Positions 1 to 8,352 are shown, counted from the first letter of the stretch. The stretch: DNA of 64,000 nt from UMGS882 sp045598975 (GCA_045598975.1 JAZRVE010000099.1:1-64000); one strand, 5' to 3'. The notes: a model not told the origin generated them from the sequence alone. Program-made: numbers and translations.

Positions 1-83
1 GATTCTTTGTATCGACCAGACAGTGATTCCGGAATAGGGGCTGTTCGATGCTTCGCTTTTGCGGAATGGTTATACAAAGGTCA
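1..83. repeat. Direct repeat copy 1, created or exposed by the adapter chimera
   Basis: Bases 1-83 recur at 187-269 with two differences (T68/C254 and A71/G257). The window starts exactly where the second copy starts relative to the adapter. This fits a DNA-nanoball read of a 102-base insert, then the adapter, then the insert again. After 83 the two copies diverge, so the assembler probably switched from one genomic copy to a similar one. I do not recognise the 83-base unit. Confidence 0.8.
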
Positions 84-102
84 AAAAGCTCTTAAAGCAA
101 GC

Positions 103-186
103 AAGTCGGAGGCCAAGCGGTCTTAGGAAGACAATTACTGCCTTCAACTCCTTGGCTCACAGAACGACATGGCTACGATCCGACTT
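103..186 (+). other. MGI/DNBSEQ sequencing adapter pair with 10-base barcode (artefact)
   Basis: Bases 103-134 begin AAGTCGGAGGCCAAGCGG and end GGAAGACAA. Bases 145-186 begin CAACTCCTTGGCTCACAG and end GATCCGACTT. I recognise these as the MGI forward adapter and the reverse complement of the MGI reverse adapter, recalled rather than searched. The ten bases between them (135-144, TTACTGCCTT) sit where the sample barcode belongs. Natural DNA would not match both adapters in the correct order and spacing. This is read-through of a circular DNA-nanoball template, not biology. Confidence 0.95.
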
Positions 187-269
187 GATTCTTTGTATCG
201 ACCAGACAGTGATTCCGGAATAGGGGCTGTTCGATGCTTCGCTTTTGCGGAACGGTTGTACAAAGGTCA
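187..269. repeat. Direct repeat copy 2, first plausible genomic sequence
   Basis: This is the second copy of the 83-base unit and lies directly after the adapter. Its two mismatches to copy 1 suggest the unit exists at more than one genomic place and that the join was made through it. No reading frame here is convincing. Read depth would tell whether sequence after 187 is continuous with the gene at 359. Confidence 0.7.
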
Positions 270-288
270 GATGATACGCCTGGTACAT

Positions 289-332
289 GCCACCGGTTAT
301 CGCAGATGCGAAAACGGGTGGCTTGTTTTTTA
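289..332 (+). terminator. Stem-loop followed by T-rich tract ahead of the first operon
   Basis: GCCACCGGTT (289-298) pairs with AACGGGTGGC (313-322) with one mismatch and is followed by TTGTTTTTTAT. This is an intrinsic-terminator shape 30 bases before the first start codon. It ends upstream transcription or attenuates the operon. Confidence 0.5.
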
Positions 333-358
333 TCAAAAAACGCAAAGGAGACGTACGC

Positions 359-1042
359 ATGAAGGAACTTGACGAACTCATCCGCGCACTCGGTGTGAAT
401 AAGGCGGTGTATGACGCGGTTCGCGGGTATCTGAAACCCGGTGTGAGCGAGCGGGATATATACGAACTCACGAAGGCGACCGTCGATGAAATGCTTGCCG
501 ACGTCCCCCACGAATTTATCGGCGATTTCGTCGGCGGGAAGCGCTGCGGTCAGATCGGCGGCGATCCGACGGATTACGTCCTTTCGGCGGGCGACGGCTT
601 CATTCTCGACCTGTCCATCCGCTGCGGCGGCACATGGAGCGATACCTGCCGCACGTTTTTCCTCGGCGAACCGTCGGACACGGTCAAAAAAGCTTACGAT
701 GCCGTGCTGAAACTGCAAGCCTTCGGCGCGTCGTTCGTCAAGCCGGGTATGATCGCGGAGCAGTTGAAGCGCGAGGCGGAAATACGGCTTTCGGAAATGG
801 GCTGCGGCGGCATGATGCCGCACCACGTAGGACACATGATCGGTGCCGAGCCGTATATGACGCCGGCGTTCGACACGGGACACGGGCAGGCAGTTGCCGA
901 GGGGGCGTTCTTTACGCTTGAACCCGGTCTGTACGTTGACGGTGCATGGGGACTGCGTGTGGAAAACGACTACGTTCTGCAATCGGACGGGGCGAAACTG
1001 CTGTTCGACTATCCGACGGAAATAGATTATTTTATTGTATGA
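359..1042 (+). CDS. M24 family metallopeptidase-like protein (creatinase / Xaa-Pro aminopeptidase fold)
   Basis: This 227-residue protein carries all five metal ligands of the pita-bread M24 fold: D84 (in FILDLS), D95 (in WSDTCR), H159 (in HHVGH), E188 (in LEPGLY) and E202 (in RVENDY). It is about the size of the catalytic domain alone and lacks the N-terminal domain of true Xaa-Pro peptidases. The start at 359 follows AAAGGAG; the frame is open further upstream but without a ribosome site. It is first in a tight operon, overlapping the aldolase region by a few bases. M24 proteins also include creatinases and amide hydrolases. A role opening an amide bond in a sugar-acid derivative is possible but is inference; a general dipeptidase is the alternative. 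Confidence 0.85.
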   Translation: MKELDELIRALGVNKAVYDAVRGYLKPGVSERDIYELTKATVDEMLADVPHEFIGDFVGGKRCGQIGGDPTDYVLSAGDGFILDLSIRCGGTWSDTCRTFFLGEPSDTVKKAYDAVLKLQAFGASFVKPGMIAEQLKREAEIRLSEMGCGGMMPHHVGHMIGAEPYMTPAFDTGHGQAVAEGAFFTLEPGLYVDGAWGLRVENDYVLQSDGAKLLFDYPTEIDYFIV

Positions 1043-1052
1043 GGTGATGACC

Positions 1053-1844
1053 ATGTTTGCGGAAAAAGCCAAGAATACCTTCAAGGAAAAGATCCTTGCG
1101 GGGAAAAAGCCCATCGGCACGTTTTGCGAGCTGATGAGTGAGAACGTCGTGGAAGCGCTCGGGTATACGGGATTAGATTACGTGATCTTCGATAACGAGC
1201 ATTCACCGATCGAAGCCGAGACGACGCTTGCCATGGTGCGTGCCGCGGAGCACGGCGGGATCACGCCGATCGCCCGTGTCAGAGGCATTTCAAGACCCGC
1301 CGTGCTGAAACTGCTCGACGTCGGCGTGCAGGGACTGATCGTACCGAACGTGAAAACGGTCGAAGACGCAAGGCAGCTCGTGTCGTGGGCAAAGTACGCA
1401 CCCGTCGGCAACCGCGGTTTTTCCGGCAGCCGTAAGGACGGCTGGGGCTTCATGCTCGACATGAGCGTGCGGGAGACCATGGACTTTTTCAACGAGCAGG
1501 TGCTTCTGATTCCCCAGTGCGAGACGGCGGAGGCACTGGACGCCATCGAAGAGATCGCCGCCACCGAAGGCGTTGACGGCATTTTCGTGGGACCTTACGA
1601 TCTGTCCATCGCCATGGGAATCCCGGGCGAGTTCGAAAATCCGCGATTCGTCGATGCCTTGAAGCGCATCGGGGAGGCGTGCCGGAACGCGGGAAAGTTT
1701 ACCATGATCTTTGCGGGAAACCGCGCGGCAGTGGTCGACTACTTCAAAAACGGTTTTGATTCGGTCGCCTATTCCATGGACGCCGCGTTTCTCGTCAAGG
1801 AATGCCGCAGGGAAGTGAACGCCGTTCACGACCTGCTCAAATAA
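1053..1844 (+). CDS. HpcH/HpaI family class II aldolase (2-keto-3-deoxy sugar-acid type)
   Basis: This 263-residue cytoplasmic enzyme matches the pyruvate-releasing class II aldolases of the HpaI/GarL/YfaU group. The family base H50 lies in FDNEHSP, the substrate arginine R75 in ARVRG, and the metal ligands are E157 (PQCETAEA) and D183 (FVGPYDLS). The family cleaves 2-keto-3-deoxy acids to pyruvate and an aldehyde. I chose the ATG at 1053 because GAGGTGA (1041-1047) precedes it; a TTG at 1035 would extend the frame by six codons. It sits between the M24 gene and a dehydrogenase, and a sugar-acid dehydratase follows two genes later. Together they suggest dehydration of an aldonate or uronate followed by retro-aldol cleavage. 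The exact substrate cannot be read from sequence. Confidence 0.9.
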   Translation: MFAEKAKNTFKEKILAGKKPIGTFCELMSENVVEALGYTGLDYVIFDNEHSPIEAETTLAMVRAAEHGGITPIARVRGISRPAVLKLLDVGVQGLIVPNVKTVEDARQLVSWAKYAPVGNRGFSGSRKDGWGFMLDMSVRETMDFFNEQVLLIPQCETAEALDAIEEIAATEGVDGIFVGPYDLSIAMGIPGEFENPRFVDALKRIGEACRNAGKFTMIFAGNRAAVVDYFKNGFDSVAYSMDAAFLVKECRREVNAVHDLLK

Positions 1845-1858
1845 GGAGGAACGGAACT

Positions 1859-2890
1859 ATGAGAGCGATAGTATGGGACAGCGACGGTGCCTTGCATCTG
1901 GATGAAAATCATCCGTATCCCGCCTGTAAGGACGACTGGGTGGTGATCAAGGTGGTCAGCGCCGGCATATGCTCCACCGACATTGCCGTGATCGGCGGAG
2001 AATTCGGTGCTCCGCCGCTTATTCCCGGGCATGAGATCGCCGGTGTCGTGGACAAGGTCGGGGCACTTGTCAGGTCCGTAAAGCCCGGCGACCGTGTCGT
2101 CGTCGAAACGGCGGTATCCTGCGGACATTGCCGTGCATGCGAGAGCGGAAACAAGCACCTTTGCCGTGAGAGCGGCGAGATCGGCTTCCCGCCCTATGAC
2201 GGCGGCTATGCCGAATACGTAAGCGTGCCGGAAAACGGTATCCGGTTCATTCCCGACGGTGTCAGCTTCGACGAAGCCGGCATCATCGAGGCGGCGTTGT
2301 GCCCGTTCGGTATCATCTACCGTTACGGGATGCTGCCGGGCTCAACGGTGCTGATCCAGGGCAACGGCGTTGCCGGTCTTTCCTTCTTACAGACGGTCAG
2401 GTGCTTCTCCGCGTCGAAGGTCATCATGTCGGTGCGCCGTGACAGCGCCGTGGAAATGGCAAAGCATTTCGGCGCCGACGTCGTCGTCAACACAAAGCAC
2501 GAAGACCTTATGCAGCGTGTGATGGAGGAAACGGACGGCAGGGGCGTGGATCTGTCGATCGACTCGACGGGCAGCTCCGCTGCCATCGAAAAAGCGGTCA
2601 GCCTTGCGTGTGCGGGCGGACGCGTTGTCCTTTACGGTATCCCGGGCAAAACGGATAAAATGCCCGATTTCCCGGTGCGCGACATCATCCTCCGGCAGCT
2701 CACGGTGCTCGGCGGCAACTGCAATCAGCTTGCGTGGGAGCCGCTTCTCTCGTTGGTCGCCGCGGGCAAATTCAATATCCGCGATATGATTACCGAAGTG
2801 TATCCGCTTGCGGGAGCGGAGGAAGCCTTGCAGGTGGTAAAGAAGAAGCCGGACGGTTTCATCAAGGCCGTCCTTCACACACAAGAATAA
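1859..2890 (+). CDS. Zinc-dependent medium-chain alcohol/polyol dehydrogenase
   Basis: This 343-residue protein is of the medium-chain dehydrogenase/reductase family (sorbitol or threonine dehydrogenase type). The catalytic zinc site shows C38 (AGICSTD) and H58-E59 (IPGHE). The structural zinc loop has four cysteines, C88, C91, C94 and C102. The Rossmann glycine loop is present in the form GNGVAGL. The start at 1859 follows AAGGAGGAACGGAACT. It lies 14 bases after the aldolase gene and 18 before the dehydratase gene, so all are surely co-transcribed. It probably oxidises a sugar or sugar-acid hydroxyl, or reduces the aldehyde released by the aldolase, with NAD(P). Confidence 0.9.
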   Translation: MRAIVWDSDGALHLDENHPYPACKDDWVVIKVVSAGICSTDIAVIGGEFGAPPLIPGHEIAGVVDKVGALVRSVKPGDRVVVETAVSCGHCRACESGNKHLCRESGEIGFPPYDGGYAEYVSVPENGIRFIPDGVSFDEAGIIEAALCPFGIIYRYGMLPGSTVLIQGNGVAGLSFLQTVRCFSASKVIMSVRRDSAVEMAKHFGADVVVNTKHEDLMQRVMEETDGRGVDLSIDSTGSSAAIEKAVSLACAGGRVVLYGIPGKTDKMPDFPVRDIILRQLTVLGGNCNQLAWEPLLSLVAAGKFNIRDMITEVYPLAGAEEALQVVKKKPDGFIKAVLHTQE

Positions 2891-2908
2891 AGACAGGAGG
2901 CAGAATTT

Positions 2909-4051
2909 ATGAAGATCACCAAAATCGAAGCGATTCCCGTCAGACAAAAAGGCGAGGTTAAGGAAATCAACGACAGCGCGCAGGACGGCATCATCATCCG
3001 TGTTTCCACCGATGAGGGCATCACCGGCTACGGAGAGGTCGATTCCGCTCCGTGGGTCATCCGCGAGATCATCAATTCCCCCGTTTCTCACAGGACCTGT
3101 CAGGGACTTGCCAACGTTGTCGTGGGCAGAGACCCCTTTGACTACAAAAAGATATGGGACGATATGTTCCTCCACAGCAATTTCTACGGCAATCACGGCG
3201 CCGCCATTCAGGCGATGAGCGGTATCGACATTGCCATCTGGGATATCCTCGGCAAAGCGCTCGGCAAGCCGATCTGGCAGCTTTTAGGCGGCAAATACAG
3301 AGATAAGGTCCGCTGTTACGCAAGCGTGCTGATGCCCTATACCGCCCAAGAGGCGGCGGAAGAAGCGCTGAAATGGAAGGAAAAGGGCTACACCGCCATC
3401 AAAATGGGGTGGGGCGGCTTTGAGCAGAACATGGCGACCGAGATCAAGCTCGTCGAGGCGTCCCGAAAGGCCGTCGGCGATGACATCGATATGCTCTACG
3501 ATATCGGCTATATCCCTTCCGCCGACGTGACTATCGATGCCCCGAGCCGTATTCAGCTCGTCAAGGCGCTCGAGCCCTATCATCCGTTCGCCATCGAGGA
3601 AGCCCTTTGGCCGACCGACTACGACGGCTATAAGAGACTTGCGGAAAGCACCAATACCCGCATCGTCTGCGGTGAAAACGAGACTACCCGTTACGGCTTC
3701 AAGCAACTGATCGACTACTGCAAAATTGCTTTCGTACAGCCCGATATCACCCGCTGCGGCGGCATCACCGAGGCAAACCGTATCGCTTCCTATGCCGAGG
3801 TCAACTCCACCAACGTCGTACCGCACTGTTGGAGCAGCGGCATCGTGGAGGCGGCGTCTCTTCAAATCATCGCCTCCATCCCCAATGCCGAACTGCTGGA
3901 ATACTGCGAGCAGGATACCCCCATCCGCCACGACCTTGTGCCGGATGATATCCCCTGCGTCAACGGCTACGCGACGGTCCCTACCAAGCCCGGACTCGGC
4001 ATCGAGGTGGACGACAAGGCGATCGAATTCTATCGCTGTGACAAGTATTAA
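2909..4051 (+). CDS. Mandelate racemase/muconate lactonizing (enolase superfamily) sugar-acid dehydratase
   Basis: This 380-residue protein has an N-terminal capping domain (about 1-125) and a TIM barrel. Metal ligands are D198 (YDIG), E230 or E231 (IEEALW) and E256 (CGENE). The Asp-His dyad of the mandelate racemase subgroup is D279 (QPDIT) and H306 (PHCWS). The usual KxK general-base pair is reduced to one lysine (K165 in IKMGWG), as in acid-sugar dehydratases that rely on the histidine alone. The family dehydrates aldonates or uronates to 2-keto-3-deoxy acids, which the aldolase two genes upstream could cleave. The ribosome site is AGGAGGCAG. Substrate (rhamnonate, galactonate or another acid) is open. 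Confidence 0.9.
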   Translation: MKITKIEAIPVRQKGEVKEINDSAQDGIIIRVSTDEGITGYGEVDSAPWVIREIINSPVSHRTCQGLANVVVGRDPFDYKKIWDDMFLHSNFYGNHGAAIQAMSGIDIAIWDILGKALGKPIWQLLGGKYRDKVRCYASVLMPYTAQEAAEEALKWKEKGYTAIKMGWGGFEQNMATEIKLVEASRKAVGDDIDMLYDIGYIPSADVTIDAPSRIQLVKALEPYHPFAIEEALWPTDYDGYKRLAESTNTRIVCGENETTRYGFKQLIDYCKIAFVQPDITRCGGITEANRIASYAEVNSTNVVPHCWSSGIVEAASLQIIASIPNAELLEYCEQDTPIRHDLVPDDIPCVNGYATVPTKPGLGIEVDDKAIEFYRCDKY

Positions 4052-4077
4052 AATACAGTTTAAGGAGGAACAACACA

Positions 4078-4806
4078 ATGAACATTCTGGCAATCGGCGC
4101 ACATCCCGATGACGTGGAGACCATGTGCGCAGGCACTTTGGCAAAATATGCCGCTTTGGGACATAAGGTCTTTATCGCGACGGCGACCAACGGCAATATC
4201 GGCTCCGCCCGCATTCCGACCATGGAGGAGATCGCACGCGTCCGCAAGGAGGAAGCCAGAAAATCGGCGGCTATCATCGGTGCGGAATATATCTGCCTTG
4301 ATTACGATGATGAAATGTTTTTCGAGATCGACCGTGAAACGCGGTTGAAGTTCATCAATCTTGTCCGTTACTGCAAGGCGGACGTCATTTTCACCCACAG
4401 TCTTCACGACTATAACCCCGACCATATGCTCACCAGCAAGATCGTCAACGATATTGCCGTCATGATCCCCATTGCGCATCTGAAAACCGAATGTGAGCCG
4501 TATAACGTGGTCCCCTCTATCTGGATGTTTGAAACGGATAATTCCATGGGCTTTATCCCCACCGATTACGTGGACATCACGGATTATTTCGAGACGAAGA
4601 TGAAGATGCTCGGCTGCATGGAGAGCCAGAAGTCCTGGATGGCGGATAACTTTGCGACGCTTGCGGGAGACGAGGAGCGCTTCTTCGATACCATCCGCAT
4701 CACCGCCGAGTTCCGCGGTATGCAGGCGGGCTGTAAATACGCCGAGGGCTTTGTGCGTGCCATGGATGCTTACCGCACGCGTATGACCGAACGCGTCCTG
4801 CCGTAA
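4078..4806 (+). CDS. PIG-L/LmbE family N-acetyl-sugar deacetylase
   Basis: This 242-residue protein starts with the family signature AHPDD at residues 8-12 (zinc ligands H9 and D12). The third ligand is H116 within a DYNPDH motif. The family removes acetyl groups from N-acetylglucosaminyl substrates such as mycothiol and bacillithiol precursors or N-acetyl sugars. The start follows AAGGAGGAACAACACA, 26 bases after the dehydratase gene. It is last in the five-gene operon; the next gene has its own promoter. The position suggests the substrate of the operon carries an N-acetyl group, which is inference. A bacillithiol role is less likely here because no glycosyltransferase lies nearby. Confidence 0.88.
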   Translation: MNILAIGAHPDDVETMCAGTLAKYAALGHKVFIATATNGNIGSARIPTMEEIARVRKEEARKSAAIIGAEYICLDYDDEMFFEIDRETRLKFINLVRYCKADVIFTHSLHDYNPDHMLTSKIVNDIAVMIPIAHLKTECEPYNVVPSIWMFETDNSMGFIPTDYVDITDYFETKMKMLGCMESQKSWMADNFATLAGDEERFFDTIRITAEFRGMQAGCKYAEGFVRAMDAYRTRMTERVLP

Positions 4807-4851
4807 AGAAAGAAAACCTTCTTTATTGCTTGCAAAAAAGAGAGCAGCCCC

Positions 4852-4880
4852 TTGACACGAAAACCGGGGCATGATAAAAT
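4852..4880 (+). promoter_or_regulatory. Sigma-A type promoter for the sialidase-fold gene
   Basis: TTGACA (4852-4857) is followed after 17 bases by TAAAAT (4875-4880). The start codon at 4908 follows with GAGAGGAG as ribosome site. This makes the downstream gene an independent unit. Confidence 0.8.
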
Positions 4881-4907
4881 GTACCAGAAAGAGAGGAGTA
4901 TGTAACC

Positions 4908-6674
4908 ATGTATGAATATATATCCGCCATACAAAATAATCTGAGCGAAGAAGATACCTTCTGGCTGAAAAGAATCTATGCCCCGCAGGTGGTGGCGATC
5001 CCGCCGTCGGATGCCACCCGTAATATGTGCGTGACGGAGGACGGTGAGATCCGTCTGTACGGCGCCGAGGATTTTGTCGTCTGGCAGAACGAGGGATTCC
5101 CGGTCTATCTTGCTTCCCGTGACGGCGGACTGACGTGGAAAAAGAAGCGCTGTGACGAAAACGCGCTCCGATGCGCCGGCGTCAACCGCAAAACCGGTCG
5201 CTATATCGGCATCGGCTCGGAAGAACGGGACGACGAAATGAAACGCCGCGGCATTGAGGGAACCTGGATCATCCTCAACGACACCGGCTTTGACGGAACG
5301 GACAACCGCTGGCTGCAACTGTCGGAGCTGTCTATGGAAATTCTGAAATTGCCGTATTTTTCCGAAACGATGAACCGCTGGTTCGTCTTCTGTCAGTACC
5401 GTTCGCCGGAGCACGTGCGCATTCCGGTGGTGTTTTATTCGGACGACGACGGCGAAAGCTGGACGGAGAGCCGTCTGAAAACGCCGGCGCCCAAGCACGA
5501 GGCAAAACCGCCGCACAAGGGTGTGCGTTGGCAGCAGTATTCCTGTGAGCCGACCGTCGTGGAGCTGTCCGACACCGAGCTGTACATGATCGTGCGCACG
5601 TCGCAGGACTACCACTATGCCTATCACTCCTACGACCGCGGTGAAAGCTGGTCGGAGCCCGAACGCACGAATTTTCACGGCACTATCACCATGCCCGTCC
5701 TGCAAAAGCTGTCCGACGGACGCATCGTCTTTTTCTGGTGCAATAACCAGCCTCTGCCGGAGGTGGATCACGAGGCGACGTTTCCGCGACTGACGGAGGA
5801 TGAGAGGACAGGTGTGTGGGAGGATGTCTTCACCAACCGCGACGCCAACCACCTTGCCATTTCCGAGGACAACGGCAAAACGTGGATCGGTATGCGCGAG
5901 CTGTATCTCAATTCTCGCCGCAACGATCCGGATTTCCGCTCGGCGGGCGGGCAGACGGGTGTTGACAGGAGCATCCATCAGGGGCAGATCCTGGAACTGC
6001 CGTACGGAAAACTGCTCATCGTGTTCGGACAGCATCCCCGCTGTCGCAGGGCGGTCATCGTGGATATCAACTGGCTGTACGAAACGGACCGGAGCGAGGA
6101 TTTCGTCGAGGGACTGCAAAACGTCTCGACGCAGCTTTATATCAAGAGCGTGCTCGGCGGCAAGCGCGGGCTCGTCCTGCCGGGGCACTGTGCGTATAAC
6201 CGGACACACGGAGCGCTTCCCGCGCCGGATCCCGTCGGCGATTTTTCGGAAGTCCTTCGCGTATGCCGCATAAAGGACGATCGTCTTGTCGACGATCGGC
6301 AGGGCGTCGTCTGGAATTATCCGGCGACGGTGACCGGAAAGGTCACCGTCACGCTTCGCGTGCAGGGAAGCGGTGTGGCGCTCTCGCTGACCGACCACTG
6401 GTATAACCCGTGCGACGGGACAGTGCTTGACGAAGCGCCGTTCACCTTTGCCTATGCCGAGAAAAAGAGCGACGTGCACGTCTGGGATACCGTTACCTTC
6501 TGCTATGACACCGGAAAGCGCACGGCGCAGGTGCTTGTGAACGGCGAGCCTGTGCAGACGCTCGCCATGCGCGGAGAGGCACCCAACGGACTTTCCTATC
6601 TGCACATCCGGACGCTTGCCGAGGACAACGATCCCGAGGGAACGCTTCTCAAAAAATTAGAAAAAATAAGGTAA
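4908..6674 (+). CDS. Sialidase-fold (BNR/Asp-box) protein, cytoplasmic
   Basis: This 588-residue protein has at least four Asp-box motifs (S/T-x-D-x-G-x-x-W): SRDGGLTW at 70-77, SDDDGESW near 180, YDRGESW near 245 and SEDNGKTW near 316. These mark a six-bladed sialidase or exo-glycosidase propeller. The last 150 residues look like a separate beta-sandwich. There is no signal peptide or anchor, so it acts inside the cell, unlike secreted sialidases. It follows the sugar-acid operon and may release or recognise an imported acidic glycan fragment. Asp-boxes are structural and also occur in non-sialidases. I did not locate a full arginine triad, so sialidase activity is uncertain. Confidence 0.8.
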   Translation: MYEYISAIQNNLSEEDTFWLKRIYAPQVVAIPPSDATRNMCVTEDGEIRLYGAEDFVVWQNEGFPVYLASRDGGLTWKKKRCDENALRCAGVNRKTGRYIGIGSEERDDEMKRRGIEGTWIILNDTGFDGTDNRWLQLSELSMEILKLPYFSETMNRWFVFCQYRSPEHVRIPVVFYSDDDGESWTESRLKTPAPKHEAKPPHKGVRWQQYSCEPTVVELSDTELYMIVRTSQDYHYAYHSYDRGESWSEPERTNFHGTITMPVLQKLSDGRIVFFWCNNQPLPEVDHEATFPRLTEDERTGVWEDVFTNRDANHLAISEDNGKTWIGMRELYLNSRRNDPDFRSAGGQTGVDRSIHQGQILELPYGKLLIVFGQHPRCRRAVIVDINWLYETDRSEDFVEGLQNVSTQLYIKSVLGGKRGLVLPGHCAYNRTHGALPAPDPVGDFSEVLRVCRIKDDRLVDDRQGVVWNYPATVTGKVTVTLRVQGSGVALSLTDHWYNPCDGTVLDEAPFTFAYAEKKSDVHVWDTVTFCYDTGKRTAQVLVNGEPVQTLAMRGEAPNGLSYLHIRTLAEDNDPEGTLLKKLEKIR

Positions 6675-6691
6675 AACGGAAAACAATCAAA

Positions 6692-6718
6692 GCCCCTCCC
6701 ATTTATCACGGGAGGGGC
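6692..6718 (-). terminator. Intrinsic terminator between convergent genes
   Basis: GCCCCTCCC (6692-6700) pairs perfectly with GGGAGGGGC (6710-6718) around a nine-base loop. On the minus strand it is followed by TTTGATTGTTTT, so it serves the arabinofuranosidase gene best. It may also stop the sialidase-fold transcript. Confidence 0.8.
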
Positions 6719-6741
6719 AACTTATATCATGAGGGAAAAGC

Positions 6742-8187
6742 TTATTTGCCGAATACGATACGGATCACCGAGTGCGGTTTGACGATAAACCGGTTGCCGT
6801 CCTGTTCCACCTTGTGGTCGGAGATGACGTTCGGCTCTTCAAAGGAGTTGCGAGCCCGGACGTTTTCGTGTGCGACTTCGTCGGCGAGCAGGACTTTGTA
6901 GCCGGACAGCTCCTGCGGGATATTCAAGCAGGCTTTTTCGTACAGATGACGGTTGACGCAGGTGATGACGACCTTGCTCATGTCGGCATTTGCCGAGGCG
7001 ACGGTGTCTGTCCTGCCGCCGCTCACGGGTACGTCAAGCTCCAAAAGCCCGTTGCCGCGGTGCTCCTTGAAGAGTTTCATGACGAAGAAGGTCGGCGTTT
7101 TGTAGAACTGCTTGCCGTTAGTCTCAAAGAGGCTCTGGCATAGGTTGCAGAGCTGGGTTTCGAGCGCGGCCTCGACGATGTCGCAGTTGCGGTAGAAGAT
7201 GTGCATGGCAAGTCCCGCAAAGATGGCGTCACGCAGCGTCTGCGGCTGATTCAGATCGTTTTCCATCGTGCCTTCCGGATGCCATGCGCCCCATTCGTCG
7301 AAGGAAAGCGTCGTCGGAAGCGCAAGACAGGTGTGCTCTGCGATGTACTGCCGGTGCAGGTCGATGTCGTCCTGGAAGTGATTGACGGCGTCCAGAAGAC
7401 ATTCGTAGCCTTCGTCCGTGTATGCTAACGCACCTCCGCAGCGCTTGTCGTAAAAACCGCCGACGTAATGGTGGATGGACAGAAGGTCCGGTCCTTTGGT
7501 TTTTCCGTTCGCCGTGATCATGTCCAGATTTTTCGGCACCCAGTCGTTTTCTCCGTGACGGATGCTGAATCCGAGCCCGATCAGGCGCATTCTTTGGAGA
7601 TATTTATCCCCTAAAACGGTTCTGAACTGACGGAACGAAATTGCGTAGGGGATGGGGCTGTACGCCATATCCCATGTATTTTCATCCGTGTTTCCGATGC
7701 CCCAGTATCTGACGTTGTACGGCTCGGGATGACCGTTTGCGGCACGCATGGCGCCGTACTTGGTCGTGGGCTCACCGTTGCAGTATTCCACCCATTCCTG
7801 AAATTCTTCCGCCGTGCCGCTCGTCACGTTTGCGATCAGCATCGGCTCCATGCCGGTAAGATGGCAGAATTCCATGAATTCGTCCGTTCCGAAGGACTGA
7901 TCCCAGATGCGTTCTTCGGATTCCACCCAGTAAAAGCCGCGCGGCTTTCTGTCGGTGCCGATCCCGTCCTTCCAGTGGTACTTTTCGGCGCAGCAGCCGC
8001 CCGGCCAGCGGCAGATGGTAAGACCTGCCTCTTTGCAGCCCTCGATGACGTCGAGACGGATGCCGTGCACGTTGGGAATATCCGAATCCTTTCCGACCCA
8101 GACGCCGTCGTAGGTAGTCCTTCCGAAAAATTCGAAGAAGGTTCCGTTGATGTACGGAGAGATGATAAAGCCCGGTTTGAATTGCAT
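6742..8187 (-). CDS. GH51 alpha-L-arabinofuranosidase-like glycoside hydrolase with altered acid/base motif
   Basis: This 481-residue cytoplasmic protein resembles family GH51 throughout, with RWPGGCCAEKYHWKDGIG near 60-77 and the nucleophile E298 in LSFDEWGAW. GH51 enzymes remove arabinofuranose from plant polysaccharide side chains. The normal acid/base motif is YWGIGNE; here residues 161-169 read YWGIGNTDE, so the glutamate is displaced by two positions. The enzyme may have another specificity, or E169 may serve from a longer loop. The ATG at 8187 follows AAGGGGAAAAGATC. The longer frame begins upstream of the promoter -10 at 8287-8292 and is excluded. A promoter and a terminator bracket it as a single-gene unit. 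Confidence 0.85.
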   Translation of the reverse strand: MQFKPGFIISPYINGTFFEFFGRTTYDGVWVGKDSDIPNVHGIRLDVIEGCKEAGLTICRWPGGCCAEKYHWKDGIGTDRKPRGFYWVESEERIWDQSFGTDEFMEFCHLTGMEPMLIANVTSGTAEEFQEWVEYCNGEPTTKYGAMRAANGHPEPYNVRYWGIGNTDENTWDMAYSPIPYAISFRQFRTVLGDKYLQRMRLIGLGFSIRHGENDWVPKNLDMITANGKTKGPDLLSIHHYVGGFYDKRCGGALAYTDEGYECLLDAVNHFQDDIDLHRQYIAEHTCLALPTTLSFDEWGAWHPEGTMENDLNQPQTLRDAIFAGLAMHIFYRNCDIVEAALETQLCNLCQSLFETNGKQFYKTPTFFVMKLFKEHRGNGLLELDVPVSGGRTDTVASANADMSKVVITCVNRHLYEKACLNIPQELSGYKVLLADEVAHENVRARNSFEEPNVISDHKVEQDGNRFIVKPHSVIRIVFGK

Positions 8188-8286
8188 GATCTTTTCCCCT
8201 TTCTTTCTGCCGGCACGTCCCCCTTTTGTCGGTGCCGGCTTGCAGACGAGCAAGTTTATTCCGGGATCGCGGGCGATCCCAACCAC

Positions 8287-8315
8287 ATTATAACGAACGA
8301 AAAGGGGAAAGTCAA
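8287..8315 (-). promoter_or_regulatory. Sigma-A promoter for the GH51-like gene
   Basis: On the minus strand TTGACT (8315-8310) and TATAAT (8292-8287) are separated by 17 bases. The leader to the start at 8187 is about 90 bases. Confidence 0.8.
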
Positions 8316-8352
8316 GGTTTTTTTGCTTTTTTAAAAAAAAGAAAATCACGCC

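Noticed and set aside
187..372. A coding frame or mobile-element end in the repeated segment at the window start
   Set aside because: The repeat is explained by the adapter chimera, and the frames there read through adapter or the terminator hairpin.
4770..6605. A 611-codon open frame antisense to the sialidase-fold gene
   Set aside because: It is the reverse shadow of a gene with clear Asp-box motifs, promoter and ribosome site.
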